A DNA stretch of 64,000 nucleotides from Mesorhizobium sp. Root554. Lineage in GTDB: Bacteria > Pseudomonadota > Alphaproteobacteria > Rhizobiales > Rhizobiaceae. The notes beneath the pieces are model-generated. The model was given only the letters and a program-made list of their open reading frames with translations. It made no database searches and was not told the DNA's origin. Shown here piece by piece: positions 26,223 through 38,211 of this stretch. The stretch covers positions 454,348-518,347 of the forward strand of contig NZ_LMGA01000001.1 of NCBI RefSeq assembly GCF_001427025.1. The letters are read 5' to 3'. The stretch's first letter is position 1. Every line of letters starts with the position of its first letter. The position numbers were made by a program, and so were the translations under genes.

Positions 26223-26999
26223 ATGTGCGGACGTTTCGCCCTCACCGCCACGACCGACCAGACGGCGGCCTTCCTGGGGCTCGCCGAACTGGAGGAGTTT
26301 CCGGCGCGCTACAACATCGCGCCGACGCAGCCGGTGCTCGCGGTGCTGTCCGCCGGCCCGCGCGAGCCGTTTTCCAACCGTCCCGACCGCTTGGCCATGC
26401 TGGTGCGCTGGGGACTGATCCCTGCCTGGGTGAAGGATACCCGCGATTTCCCGCTGCTGTTCAACGCACGTTCGGAAGGCATTGCCGAAAAGGCGTCGTT
26501 CCGCGCCGCCATGCGTCACCGCCGGGCGCTGATCCCTGCCTCCGGCTTCTATGAATGGCACAAGCAGTCCGGCGGTAGCGGCAAGGGACAGGCCTATTGG
26601 GTGCGCCCGAAGCAGGGCGGATTGATTGCGTTCGCCGCTGTCCTTGAGACTTACGCCGAGCCGGGAGGTTCGGAGATGGACACCGGCGCCATCGTCACCA
26701 CGAGCGCCAATGACAACATCCGCCATATCCATGAACGCATGCCTGTCGTCGTGCAGCCACAGGATTTCGCTCGCTGGCTCGACTGCCGCAGCCAGGAACC
26801 GCGCGATGTCGTCGATCTCATGAAACCTGTCGAGCCGGGGTTTTTCGAGGCCCTGCCGGTCTCGGACCTCGTCAACAAGGTGGCGAATACCGGCCCCGAA
26901 ATACAGGAACGGGCCGAAATCGCAGCCGTTCGTGAGCCCGAAAAAGCAAAGCGCCGCACCAATGGCGACGCTGGCGATACGCAGTTGACGCTATTTTAG
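26223..26999 (+). CDS. yedK: SRAP (HMCES/YedK) abasic-site DNA-protein crosslink protein
   Basis: A 258-residue SOS-response-associated peptidase-fold protein. The nucleophile Cys2 follows the initiator Met (MCGRFALT) and becomes N-terminal after Met removal. Catalytic partners N81 (LLFNARSE), E111 (SGFYEW) and H170 (HIHERMP) are all present. It forms a thiazolidine crosslink with abasic sites in single-stranded DNA and shields them during replication. A basic tail follows residue 235. No alphaproteobacterial LexA box (GTTC-N7-GTTC) was seen upstream. Confidence 0.92.
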   Translation: MCGRFALTATTDQTAAFLGLAELEEFPARYNIAPTQPVLAVLSAGPREPFSNRPDRLAMLVRWGLIPAWVKDTRDFPLLFNARSEGIAEKASFRAAMRHRRALIPASGFYEWHKQSGGSGKGQAYWVRPKQGGLIAFAAVLETYAEPGGSEMDTGAIVTTSANDNIRHIHERMPVVVQPQDFARWLDCRSQEPRDVVDLMKPVEPGFFEALPVSDLVNKVANTGPEIQERAEIAAVREPEKAKRRTNGDAGDTQLTLF

Positions 27000-27045
27000 A
27001 ACGCCGCGACGTTTGTAAATCAAACGCCGGGTGCCCGAGCCGGGT

Positions 27046-27201
27046 TCAGGCGGCGCGTGGCGCGATGAACTTCTGGACAGGCTTTTTCTTCTTGGCCGTA
27101 TGAAGCAGAGCCGCGGCGATAGCTGCCGGGCCGATTGCCCTGTATTGACTGTCGAGAGCCGCCGGTTGGGCGGGGCTGGTCTTAACCTTGCTGCGGGCCA
27201 T
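27046..27201 (-). CDS. 51-residue basic protein of unknown function
   Basis: A short frame: MARSKVKTSPAQPAAL at the start, then DSQYRAIGPAAIAAALLH, then TAKKKKPVQKFIAPRAA. A GGGGAAG ribosome site lies eight bases upstream of the ATG. It has a basic N-terminus, a short Ala-rich helix and a lysine-rich C-terminus (pI clearly basic), suggesting nucleic-acid or ribosome contact. It faces the SRAP gene tail-to-tail. It looks like a real rhizobial small protein, but this rests on composition and ribosome site only. Confidence 0.6.
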   Translation of the reverse strand: MARSKVKTSPAQPAALDSQYRAIGPAAIAAALLHTAKKKKPVQKFIAPRAA

Positions 27202-27592
27202 GTTCGTCTTCCCCAAGACATTCCGTTTCGAAGTGCTTCATTGTCTCGCCGATTCGGACCAAATCGTGACGGTGTCGGCAAGAAGCCGGCGAACGTTCAT
27301 CACTGTGCCGACATGTTTAATAGAATCTTACTGATCGTTCCCTCGGCCATGCGTAGCAGGCTTTTGCCGAAAGTTGCGTCTTGACGGCAACACTGGGCAG
27401 GGCGATAAAGCCGCCCCATGAGAACGTCTTTCGCCATTTGCTCCATTTGGATTATTGACTAGCGCTCGCGCTGGTCCGGACGTTTTCGCCTCATTTTTTC
27501 AGCAGGACAAACGCCCCGGCCAGCAGGCTGGAGCTGTCTCGCGTCTTGGCGCGGCGTGCTCCCGACAGCAGGAACGGACCGGGAAGGCACGC
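27202..27592. other. 391-bp gap upstream of cysS, with a putative promoter
   Basis: No gene is supported between the 51-residue minus-strand protein and cysS. A candidate plus-strand promoter lies at 27381-27409: TTGACG, 17 bp, GATAAA. This would give a leader of about 175 bases for cysS. No riboswitch or T-box-like feature was recognised. Confidence 0.45.
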
Positions 27593-29029
27593 ATGTCTGA
27601 AAGCACCAATGGGTTGCGTCTCTACAACACGCTGACGCGGACGAAGGAGACGTTTTTTCCGATCGATCCGGACAATGTCAGGATGTATGTGTGCGGCCCG
27701 ACGGTCTATGACTTCGCCCATATCGGCAATGCGCGTCCGGTCATCGTTTTCGATGTCCTGTTCCGGCTGCTGCGGCACCTCTACGGCGAAGACCATGTGA
27801 CCTATGTCCGCAACATCACCGACGTGGACGACAAGATCAACGCCCGTGCGCTTCGCGATTTCGGTGCTGAGATTTCTGGCGGGCAATTGTCGCTGAACGA
27901 GGCGATCCGCCACGTGACGGAAAAGACCGCGCAGCAGTTCCGCGGCGATGTGGCCGAACTCGGCTGCCTGCCGCCGACAGTAGAGCCGCGCGCCACCGAA
28001 TTCGTGCAGCCGCGCGCCGACGGCAAGGCCGATATGATCGGCATGATTCAAACCCTCATCGAACGCGGCCATGCCTATGAAACCGCGGGCGAAGTCCTCT
28101 TCGATACCGGCTCGATGCCGGAATACGGCCAGTTGTCGAAACGGCATCTGGACGAGCAGCAGGCCGGCGCGCGCATCACCGTGGACGAGCACAAGAAGAA
28201 CCCGCACGATTTCGTCCTGTGGAAGCTGTCGTCGCCGGAGGAGCCGGGATGGGAGTCGCCGTGGGGCAGGGGCCGGCCCGGTTGGCACATCGAGTGCTCG
28301 GCCATGTCCGCGGCCTACCTCGGCGAGACCTTCGACATCCATGGCGGCGGGCTCGATCTGATCTTCCCGCACCACGAAAACGAGATCGCTCAGTCGCGCT
28401 GTGCCCACGGCTCGCACGCCATGGCCAATGTCTGGATGCACAATGGCTTCCTGCAGGTGGAAGGCCAGAAGATGTCCAAGAGCCTCGGCAATTTCTACTC
28501 GATCCACGAACTGCTCGAGACGGAGACTTTCGGCGGCCGCAAATGGCCCGGCGAAGTGCTGCGCCTCGCCATGCTGATGACGCACTACCGCGAACCGATC
28601 GACTTCAGCGTGCGCAAGCTGGAGGAGGCGGAAAACACGCTGCGAAAGTGGAAGCGCGCCGCCGACACAGCCGCCGCGTCGGCGCCTGACCTTCCGCAAG
28701 CGATCGTCGATGCACTTTCGGACGATTTCTCCACGCATGCCGCATTTCAGGTGCTGACGCAGCTCGCCGGCGAGGCGGGTGAAGGCAGCGGAGCGGCGGC
28801 GTCGCTGAAAAGGGCGCTTGAATTCCTCGGTTTCGACGTCTCCTCCGCGCAGGTGAACCAAAACGAGGTCGATCGCGCCATAGCCCGCCGGCTGGAATTG
28901 ATCGCCGCCAAGAACTGGGGCGAAGCCGACAGGATCCGCGACGAATTGTTGGCGCAGGGAATCCAGTTGAAGGACGGGAAAGACCCAGCCACCGGCGAGC
29001 GTGTCACCACTTGGGAAGTAAAGCGGTGA
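27593..29029 (+). CDS. cysS: Cysteinyl-tRNA synthetase
   Basis: A 478-residue class I aminoacyl-tRNA synthetase. Zinc ligands include C34 ([10 protein letters not shown]), the cysteine in HIECSAMS and the histidine/glutamate of FPHHENE. The HIGH motif is HIGN (43-46) and the KMSKS loop is intact ([11 protein letters not shown]). It charges tRNA-Cys. Start 27593 has GGGAAGG upstream; the in-frame ATG at 27455 would add 46 unrelated residues. It leads a run of five closely spaced genes ending in cimA. Confidence 0.96.
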   Translation: MSESTNGLRLYNTLTRTKETFFPIDPDNVRMYVCGPTVYDFAHIGNARPVIVFDVLFRLLRHLYGEDHVTYVRNITDVDDKINARALRDFGAEISGGQLSLNEAIRHVTEKTAQQFRGDVAELGCLPPTVEPRATEFVQPRADGKADMIGMIQTLIERGHAYETAGEVLFDTGSMPEYGQLSKRHLDEQQAGARITVDEHKKNPHDFVLWKLSSPEEPGWESPWGRGRPGWHIECSAMSAAYLGETFDIHGGGLDLIFPHHENEIAQSRCAHGSHAMANVWMHNGFLQVEGQKMSKSLGNFYSIHELLETETFGGRKWPGEVLRLAMLMTHYREPIDFSVRKLEEAENTLRKWKRAADTAAASAPDLPQAIVDALSDDFSTHAAFQVLTQLAGEAGEGSGAAASLKRALEFLGFDVSSAQVNQNEVDRAIARRLELIAAKNWGEADRIRDELLAQGIQLKDGKDPATGERVTTWEVKR

Positions 29030-29059
29030 GAAGCGGCTCAACCAGATGGAGTGATGTCC

Positions 29060-29446
29060 ATGATTGACCACACAGGCATACCAGTCGCGGATTTCGACAG
29101 GGCAAAGGCGTTCTACGACCGTGCTACGGCGCCGCTCGGGGGTTCGCTCCTTTTTATGGTTCCGCCGGAACATACAGGCGGCATGAAGGTCGGCGGCTAT
29201 GGCCGTGAGCGGCCGGTTTTCTGGCTGCGCGAAACGGGCCAGGCCGGGAAAAGCGGACGCCACTACGCGTTCACCGCCAACAGCCGGGCCGATGTCGATG
29301 CCTTTCACGCCGCGGCGATCGCTGCCGGAGGCCGTGACAACGGCAAGCCCGGCATCCGCGCGCACTACCATCCCGATTACTATGGAGCATTCGTCCTCGA
29401 CCCTGACGGCAACAACATCGAAGCCGTTTGCCACAAGCCCGAATAA
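29060..29446 (+). CDS. VOC-family (glyoxalase/bleomycin-resistance fold) protein
   Basis: A 128-residue single VOC domain (IDHTGIPVADFDRAKAFYD ... HPDYYGAFVLDPDGNNIEAVCH). It keeps His near the N-terminus and Glu near the C-terminus as possible metal ligands. Reaction unknown; the family includes lyases, dioxygenases and resistance proteins. Three candidate starts lie at 29051 (GTG), 29054 and 29060; the last is chosen because GGAG lies eight bases before it. Confidence 0.82.
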   Translation: MIDHTGIPVADFDRAKAFYDRATAPLGGSLLFMVPPEHTGGMKVGGYGRERPVFWLRETGQAGKSGRHYAFTANSRADVDAFHAAAIAAGGRDNGKPGIRAHYHPDYYGAFVLDPDGNNIEAVCHKPE

Positions 29447-29463
29447 GACGGACGGAAAGCACG

Positions 29464-32545
<3,082 letters not shown>

Positions 32546-32646
32546 CCGGCTGCGCCGGCATGTCGGCTTGGGCCATTGGCAAAACTCCGTTGAACCATGC
32601 GATGTTTGACGTGGCTTTCGGCCTTCGAACGGCTCATACCGCTGCG

Positions 32647-33570
32647 ATGTCCGCCGAACCAGCTCCAGAAAACGACAAATCTGCCCGGCGCGGCTTCGTG
32701 TTTGCGGTGTCGGCCTATTTCTTGTGGGGATTCCTGCCCTTCTACATGAAAGCTGTCGCGCATATCCCGTCGCTCGAAGTGGTGGCGCACCGGGTCATCT
32801 GGTCGCTTCCGGTCGCTGGGGTCGTGCTCCTGTGGCTGGGGCGCACCGGCGACATCAAGGTGGCGCTGCGTACGCCTCGCACCTTGGCCATGGTCGCGCT
32901 GACGGCGGCCATGATCACCGCGAACTGGTGTGTCTATGTGTGGGCTATCGCGGCCGACCGCGCGCTGGAAACCGCGCTCGGCTACTACATCAACCCGCTG
33001 TTCAGTGTTTTTCTCGGCGCGGTTCTGCTCGGTGAGCGCCCGACCCGGGCGCAGCTTGTGGCCATTGCGCTTGCGGCGCTGGCCGTAGCGGTCCTGACCT
33101 GGGAGAACGGCGGGCTGCCTTGGGTGGCGGTGGCGCTGACCTTTACCTGGGGCTTCTACGCCCTGCTCAAGAAGACCGTGCCGGTTGGGCCGTCGCAGGG
33201 TTTTTTCCTTGAAGTGCTGATCCTCGCTGTTCCGGCGCTGGGTTACATCGTTTGGCTCGAGGCAACCGGCGCCGGTCATTTCGGCGATCAGAGCGTGTCG
33301 GACATCTGGCTGCTGATGAGTTCCGGCCTGGTCACCGCCATCCCGCTCATCCTCTATGCCAACGGCGCGAAGCTGCTCAGGCTGTCGACCATCGCCATCA
33401 TGCAGTACCTGGCGCCGACGATGATCTTCCTGGTCGCGGTGTTCGTCTTCCACGAGCCGTTCTCGACCGAGAAGGGCATCGCCTTTGCGCTGATCTGGGC
33501 AGCGCTGGCGGTCTATTCGTGGTCGATGCTGTCGGGCGGCCGCAGCGCGGCGGCTACAGTTTCTCGATAA
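32647..33570 (+). CDS. rarD: RarD/EamA-type membrane transporter
   Basis: A 307-residue protein with about ten membrane segments in two EamA repeats. RarD hallmarks are FVFAVSAYFLWGFLPFY and YYINPLFSVFLG. It belongs to the drug/metabolite transporter superfamily; the substrate is unknown despite the historic chloramphenicol link. Start 32647 (MSAEPAPEN) is one of several in-frame options (32602 also possible). Its last 17 bases overlap the 3' end of the LOG gene on the other strand. Confidence 0.9.
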   Translation: MSAEPAPENDKSARRGFVFAVSAYFLWGFLPFYMKAVAHIPSLEVVAHRVIWSLPVAGVVLLWLGRTGDIKVALRTPRTLAMVALTAAMITANWCVYVWAIAADRALETALGYYINPLFSVFLGAVLLGERPTRAQLVAIALAALAVAVLTWENGGLPWVAVALTFTWGFYALLKKTVPVGPSQGFFLEVLILAVPALGYIVWLEATGAGHFGDQSVSDIWLLMSSGLVTAIPLILYANGAKLLRLSTIAIMQYLAPTMIFLVAVFVFHEPFSTEKGIAFALIWAALAVYSWSMLSGGRSAAATVSR

Positions 33571-34171
33571 CCGAGGCTTCGCCTTCCGTCGGCGCATCGG
33601 CGGCGGCGCCTGCCGTCAGGATGGCGGCGACGATCGCGTCCGGATTGTCGACGACCAGCGGCTTGACGCGATTGGCGGTGTGGATGAACCCTTCCGCCGC
33701 CATATGATCCATCAGCGCGATCATCGGATTCCAGAATCCACGGACATTGCCGAACACCACCGGCTTGCGGTGATGGCCCAGTTGCGCCCAGGTCAGGATC
33801 TCTATGACCTCTTCCACGGTGCCGATGCCGCCCGGCAGCGCCACAAAGGCGTCGGATTCTTCGAACATCCTGTGTTTGCGCTCGTGCATGTTCTTGGTGA
33901 TGACGAGTTCGTCAAGCCGGTCGAGCGCCGAGCCGCTGGCTTCGCGGTTGATCAGGAAGCCGGGAATGATGCCCATGACCTTGCCGCCCGCCCGCAACGC
34001 GCCATCGGCAACCGCGCCCATGATGCCCTTGGTGCCGGCGCCGTAGACCAGACGAAGACCATTACGGGCAAGCGATCGGCCCAGTATGTGAGCGGCTTCG
34101 ATATAGACGTCGTCGTGGCCGGGAGACGAGCCGCAGTAAACGCAGACGGATCGAATCGTGTTCATGGGCAT
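33554..34171 (-). CDS. LOG-family (TIGR00730) nucleotide 5'-monophosphate phosphoribohydrolase
   Basis: A 205-residue Rossmann protein. The signatures PGGIGTVEE (113-121) and MHERKHRM are complete. LOG proteins release free cytokinin bases from their riboside monophosphates; bacterial homologues also split AMP-type nucleotides. The physiological role here is open. MNTIRS at 34165 is an alternative start. It overlaps rarD tail-to-tail by 17 bp. Confidence 0.9.
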   Translation of the reverse strand: MPMNTIRSVCVYCGSSPGHDDVYIEAAHILGRSLARNGLRLVYGAGTKGIMGAVADGALRAGGKVMGIIPGFLINREASGSALDRLDELVITKNMHERKHRMFEESDAFVALPGGIGTVEEVIEILTWAQLGHHRKPVVFGNVRGFWNPMIALMDHMAAEGFIHTANRVKPLVVDNPDAIVAAILTAGAAADAPTEGEASVIEKL

Positions 34172-34220
34172 GATTGGTGATGGGGCAGGCGGCGGCGGTC
34201 AAGCCTGAAAGGGCTTTTTC

Positions 34221-34248
34221 TTGTCGCTTTCGGCAAAACAAGCTAGAC
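34221..34248 (+). promoter_or_regulatory. Putative promoter of the LysM gene
   Basis: TTGTCG (34221-34226) and CTAGAC (34243-34248) with 16 bp between, about 28 bp before the ATG, fits an alphaproteobacterial housekeeping promoter. Confidence 0.4.
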
Positions 34249-34276
34249 CCGCATTGGGGCAAGGGGAACGATAAAA

Positions 34277-35776
34277 ATGGCAATCAAACCAGTACAGACA
34301 TTGTTGTTTGCTGGCGCAGGCGTGGTCGCCGTCGCCGGTGTGGCGTATGTTTCCGGCGCGCTCGATCCGCTGCTGAAACCTGCACCGCCCGCGCAGGTCG
34401 CCGCGCTTCCGTCGCCGGGCTCTACCGCAACGCCTACGCCGCCGCCAAACCTGCCTGAGGGGCAAGCGCCCGCAGCGGATACCAAGGCTCCGGTAACACC
34501 TGAAACCCCGGCAGCCCCACCGGCCGCCGCCGCTTCAGCCGCGCCGAGCTTCGATGTGGTGCGCGCGGAAGGCGACGGCTCGCTGGTCGTTGCCGGCAAG
34601 GCAGCGCCCAATGCCAAGGTGGAAATCCTGAACGGCTCGGCCGTCATCGGCACGGCCACCGCCGGCCCCGAGGGCGCCTTCACGGTGGTGCTCGATGACC
34701 CGCTCAAGCCTGGCGACTATCAACTGACGCTGCGGTCGACCAGCGCGGCCAATGAGACGGCGAACTCCGCGCAGACGGCGGTTGTTTCCATCCCGGACAA
34801 GGCCGACGGCCAGGTTCTGGCCATGGTCGAGGAAGCCGGCAAGCCTTCCGAGCTGCTCACTGTGCCGGAGGCTGCCAAGCCGGACTCGGAAAAGCCCGCG
34901 CAGCCCGCAGGCACCGCAGCCGCGCCCGCAACGCCGTCCACTCCCTCCGCACAGCCCGCCGCGCCTGCCATGGCGAGCGCCGATCCCGCCAAGCCCGTTG
35001 TCGATGCGGCGAAGATTGCAGTCGAAGCCGTTGAAATCGACGGCGGCAAGGTGTTCGTCGCCGGCACCGCCGCGCCGGGCAGCAAGGTGCGCGCCTATGC
35101 CAGCGACATTCTTCTGGGCGATGCGCTGACTTCGCCGGATGGGCATTTCCTCGTCGAAGCTTTGCGTGACCTGCCGGTCGGCAACTACACGGTCCGCGTC
35201 GATGCGCTGGACGGCAGCGGCAAGGTCATTGCCCGCGCGGCGGTTCCGTTCGAGCGCGAGCCGGGCGAATCCATCGCCGCTGTCGCGCCTGCTCAGCCGC
35301 AGCCGGGCCAACAGGTGACCGAACCGCAAGCCGCCGACGCCGGAACGAGCCAGTCCGGGAACGCTGCCGGTGCCGAAGCCAAGCCGGCGCAGCCGGCCGG
35401 CGATGTGGCCGCGGCGACCCCACCCGCCGCGAACCAGCCCGCAACTGCGCCAACTGGTCAATCGGCCGGGACGGCAGCTGAAAAACCTGCGGACATTGCG
35501 TCAGCAACGCCAACGCAACCGGCGGAGACCACCGCGCCAAAGCTCCAGCATGCCGACGGCGCCGTCATCATCCGGCGCGGCGACAATCTGTGGCGCATTT
35601 CGCGGCGGATCTACGGCCATGGCATTCGCTACTCGACCATCTATCTCGCCAATCAGGAGCAGATCAGCGATCCCGACCGCATTTGGCCGGGCCAGATTTT
35701 CAAAGTTCCGGAAAAGTCGAGCGAGGGCGAGGCGGCCGACATGAAGGCGATGGGCGAACAGGCGACGATCCGGTAA
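34277..35776 (+). CDS. Membrane-anchored Ig-like / LysM peptidoglycan-binding protein
   Basis: A 499-residue protein. An N-terminal anchor or uncleaved signal (TLLFAGAGVVAVAGVAYV) is followed by Pro/Ala-rich linkers that separate two related beta-sandwich units (about 95-165 and 250-325). Each has a GxxxVAGxAxPxxKVxxY-like strand. The C-terminal LysM domain (about 430-478) reads IIRRGDNLWRISRRIYG and ends IWPGQIFKVP. LysM binds glycan strands, so it is probably a periplasmic wall-linked protein. Ribosome site AAGGGGA. Next to the LOG gene in many rhizobia. Confidence 0.85.
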   Translation: MAIKPVQTLLFAGAGVVAVAGVAYVSGALDPLLKPAPPAQVAALPSPGSTATPTPPPNLPEGQAPAADTKAPVTPETPAAPPAAAASAAPSFDVVRAEGDGSLVVAGKAAPNAKVEILNGSAVIGTATAGPEGAFTVVLDDPLKPGDYQLTLRSTSAANETANSAQTAVVSIPDKADGQVLAMVEEAGKPSELLTVPEAAKPDSEKPAQPAGTAAAPATPSTPSAQPAAPAMASADPAKPVVDAAKIAVEAVEIDGGKVFVAGTAAPGSKVRAYASDILLGDALTSPDGHFLVEALRDLPVGNYTVRVDALDGSGKVIARAAVPFEREPGESIAAVAPAQPQPGQQVTEPQAADAGTSQSGNAAGAEAKPAQPAGDVAAATPPAANQPATAPTGQSAGTAAEKPADIASATPTQPAETTAPKLQHADGAVIIRRGDNLWRISRRIYGHGIRYSTIYLANQEQISDPDRIWPGQIFKVPEKSSEGEAADMKAMGEQATIR

Positions 35777-35784
35777 GTCGATCG

Positions 35785-35798
35785 CGGCAATATTGCCG
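35785..35798. repeat. 14-bp perfect palindrome after the LysM gene
   Basis: CGGCAATATTGCCG reads the same on both strands. It lies 8 bp after the LysM stop and about 20 bp before the putative arsR -35 element. It could be a second protein-binding site or a minor hairpin; there is no T-tract. Confidence 0.45.
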
Positions 35799-35805
35799 TC
35801 ACTGC

Positions 35806-35847
35806 TTGCAAAAGGCGCCTTCATCGTTTATCGCCGATAAACGATGA
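35806..35847 (+). promoter_or_regulatory. Putative arsR promoter and operator (12-3-12 inverted repeat)
   Basis: TCATCGTTTATC (35821-35832) and GATAAACGATGA (35836-35847) are perfect inverted copies around GCC. The size is typical of ArsR/SmtB operators. A -35-like TTGCAA (35806-35811) and a weak -10-like TATCGC (35829-35834) are 17 bp apart. The -10 thus falls inside the operator and the predicted transcript would begin at or next to the ATG (35844). This suggests repression by steric block and a leaderless mRNA. Confidence 0.65.
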
Positions 35848-36173
35848 ATATTGCTCTACTCAACGAGGTTTCGTCGCCGCGCCGGGCCGACCAGGCGATG
35901 GCCTCGAAGCTGGCTGCGCTGGCGCACCCGGCACGTCTGGAAATCCTCAAACGGCTTGCCGCCAGCAATTCCTGCTGCTGCCGCGATGTGGTGGCGCATC
36001 TCGATCTGGCGCAGTCCACCGTCTCGCAGCATCTGAAGATGCTGGTCGCGGCCGGGCTGGTGCGGTATTCGGCGGACGGCCAGCGCTCGCTCTATTCCGT
36101 GGACCATGAAGCGCTCGATAACGTTTCCCGCGCCGTTGCCGACCTCGCGGCGTCCTGCCGCTCCTGCTGCTGA
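35844..36173 (+). CDS. ArsR/SmtB-family metal-sensing transcriptional repressor
   Basis: A 109-residue winged-helix protein. ALAHPARLEILKRLA and the recognition helix QSTVSQHLKMLVAAGLV are typical. Three adjacent cysteines (C44-C46, NSCCCRDVV) sit where ArsR-type proteins carry thiol metal ligands ahead of helix 3. Three more cysteines close the protein (CRSCC). The ligand is probably a thiophilic metal or metalloid (inference). No ribosome site precedes 35844; the operator occupies that place, so the message may be leaderless. M19 at 35898 is the alternative start. Confidence 0.85.
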   Translation: MNIALLNEVSSPRRADQAMASKLAALAHPARLEILKRLAASNSCCCRDVVAHLDLAQSTVSQHLKMLVAAGLVRYSADGQRSLYSVDHEALDNVSRAVADLAASCRSCC

Positions 36174-36194
36174 CACTTCGCAAGGCATTTCAAA

Positions 36195-38081
36195 TTGGCT
36201 GACAAGACCGTTTCCGCCGAATCCGGCTCGACCCTGCAAACCCTGCGCAACCTCTGGCCCTACATGTGGCCGGCGGACCGCGCCGATCTGCGCGCCCGCG
36301 TCATCTGGGCCACAGTTCTGCTGGTCGTCGCCAAGCTCACGCTGGTCATCGCGCCGTACTTCTTCAAATGGTCGACCGATGCGCTGGCGGGTGACGCCAA
36401 ATACACGCCGCCGCTGCCGGCGATTCTTTTGGCGCCGGTCATGCTGGTCGTGGCCTACAATGTCGTGCGCCTTGTGCAACTCGGCTTCAACCAGCTTCGC
36501 GATGCCCTGTTCGCCCGCGTCGGCCAATATGCCGTTCGCCAGCTGGCGCACCGCAGCTTCGTGCATATGCACCAGCTTTCGCTGCGCTTTCATCTGGAAC
36601 GTCGCACCGGCGGCCTGTCGCGCGTCATCGAGCGCGGCACCAAGGGCATCGAGACGATCGTCCGTTTCACCGTACTCAATACATTGCCGACGGTGCTCGA
36701 GTTCGCGCTGACGGCGGGCATCTTCGCTTTCACCTATGGCTGGAAATACGTGGCGGTGGTGGCGATCACCGTCTGGCTCTACATCTGGTTCACCATTCGG
36801 GCCAGCGACTGGCGCATTATCATCCGCCGCGACATGAACGACAGCGATACCGACGCCAACACCAAGGCGATCGATTCGCTGCTCAACTACGAAACGGTGA
36901 AATATTTCGGCAACGAGGCAATGGAAGCTGCGCGGTTCGACCGCTCCATGGCCCGCTACGAGACCGCGGCCACGCGCATCTGGACCTCGCTCGGCTGGCT
37001 GAACTTCGGCCAGGGCGTTATTTTCGGCCTCGGCACCACCATCATCATGGTCATGTCGGCGCTGGAAGTGCAGGCCGGAACGCAGACCGTCGGCGACTTC
37101 GTCTTCGTCAATGCGTTGATGGTGCAGCTTTCGGTGCCGCTGAACTTCATCGGCTTCGTTTACCGGGAAATCCGCCAGGGCCTGACCGATATCGAGCAGA
37201 TGTTCGACCTGCTGGATGTCCAGCAGGAAGTTCTGGACAAGCCGGACGCCAGGCCGCTCGCCGTCGCCTCGGGCAAGGTCGAGTTCCGCGACGTGCATTT
37301 CGCCTACGACCCGAACCGGCAGATCCTGAAAGGCATTTCCTTCGAGGTTCCGGCCGGCAAGACCGTGGCTATCGTCGGCCCTTCCGGCGCCGGCAAGTCC
37401 ACCATCTCGCGGCTGCTGTTCCGCTTCTACGACATCCAGAGCGGCGAGGTGCTGATCGACGGGCAGGATATCCGCGATGTAACGCAGGAAAGCCTGCGCG
37501 CGGCCATCGGCATGGTGCCGCAGGACACCGTGCTGTTCAACGACACGATCCGCTACAACATAAGCTACGGCCGCACCGGCGCGGGCGAGGACGAGGTGCA
37601 GAAGGCGGCCGAGCTCGCCCAGATCGGCACCTTCATCGAGCGCCTGCCGGATGGCTACAAGACCATGGTCGGCGAGCGCGGGTTGAAGCTGTCGGGCGGC
37701 GAGAAGCAGCGTGTGGCGATTGCCCGCACCATCCTGAAGGCGCCGCCGATCCTGATCCTCGATGAGGCGACTTCGGCGCTCGACAGCCACACCGAGCAGG
37801 AAATCCAGGCGGCGCTCGATCTCGTCAGCAAGGGCCGCACCACTATCGTCATCGCCCACCGGCTGTCGACGGTCATTTCCGCCGACGAGATCATCGTGCT
37901 GCAGGACGGCCAGATCGCCGAACGCGGCACGCACGCCGCGCTGATGACAAAGCGCGGGCTCTACGCATCCATGTGGGATCGCCAGCGCGAAGCGACGGAG
38001 GCGGAAGAGCGCCTGCGCATCGCGCGCGAATCCGACGAGCTTGGCGTCGTGGTGCGCCGGCGCACGGCGGAGGTGGACTAA
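36195..38081 (+). CDS. Atm1-type ABC exporter (fused membrane and ATPase domains)
   Basis: A 628-residue half-transporter. Six membrane segments (about 35-330) are followed by an ATPase domain with Walker [10 protein letters not shown], signature LSGGEKQR and Walker [13 protein letters not shown]. The stretch [20 protein letters not shown] is a hallmark of the Atm1/ABCB7/HMT1 class. Bacterial Atm1 (Novosphingobium) exports glutathione complexes, including heavy-metal conjugates. The start is a TTG at 36195, after CAAGGC. Only 21 bp separate it from the arsR gene, suggesting metal-responsive control. Confidence 0.9.
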   Translation: MADKTVSAESGSTLQTLRNLWPYMWPADRADLRARVIWATVLLVVAKLTLVIAPYFFKWSTDALAGDAKYTPPLPAILLAPVMLVVAYNVVRLVQLGFNQLRDALFARVGQYAVRQLAHRSFVHMHQLSLRFHLERRTGGLSRVIERGTKGIETIVRFTVLNTLPTVLEFALTAGIFAFTYGWKYVAVVAITVWLYIWFTIRASDWRIIIRRDMNDSDTDANTKAIDSLLNYETVKYFGNEAMEAARFDRSMARYETAATRIWTSLGWLNFGQGVIFGLGTTIIMVMSALEVQAGTQTVGDFVFVNALMVQLSVPLNFIGFVYREIRQGLTDIEQMFDLLDVQQEVLDKPDARPLAVASGKVEFRDVHFAYDPNRQILKGISFEVPAGKTVAIVGPSGAGKSTISRLLFRFYDIQSGEVLIDGQDIRDVTQESLRAAIGMVPQDTVLFNDTIRYNISYGRTGAGEDEVQKAAELAQIGTFIERLPDGYKTMVGERGLKLSGGEKQRVAIARTILKAPPILILDEATSALDSHTEQEIQAALDLVSKGRTTIVIAHRLSTVISADEIIVLQDGQIAERGTHAALMTKRGLYASMWDRQREATEAEERLRIARESDELGVVVRRRTAEVD

Positions 38082-38129
38082 ACCGGCCTGGTCTCGATTT
38101 ATGCCGAACTTGCTGTAAGTTGCCGGACC

Positions 38130-38170
38130 GGCTGCCATGCAGAGGCAGCCACCATGCCTTGGCTGGCATG
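38130..38170. repeat. Two tandem perfect hairpins between the ABC exporter and YCII genes
   Basis: GGCTGCC (38130-38136) pairs with GGCAGCC (38144-38150); CATGCC (38153-38158) pairs with GGCATG (38165-38170). They are two bases apart, with no T-tract. They may act as an mRNA 3' stabiliser or a weak terminator. Confidence 0.45.
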
Positions 38171-38211
38171 ATCGTCAGGCTGGGGATGCGTAATCCGGAG
38201 GGACCTGCCGC

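Noticed and set aside
26991..27281. 96-codon minus-strand frame over the SRAP-cysS gap
   Set aside because: Arg/Pro-rich with no ribosome site; the overlapping 51-residue frame at 27046-27201 has the better start signal and composition.
27491..29434. 647-codon open frame antisense to cysS
   Set aside because: Mirror of the cysS codon pattern in GC-rich DNA; no family resemblance, and cysS is certain.
35856..38138. 760-codon open frame antisense to arsR and the ABC exporter
   Set aside because: His/Asp/Arg-rich shadow translation; the plus-strand genes carry all known motifs.
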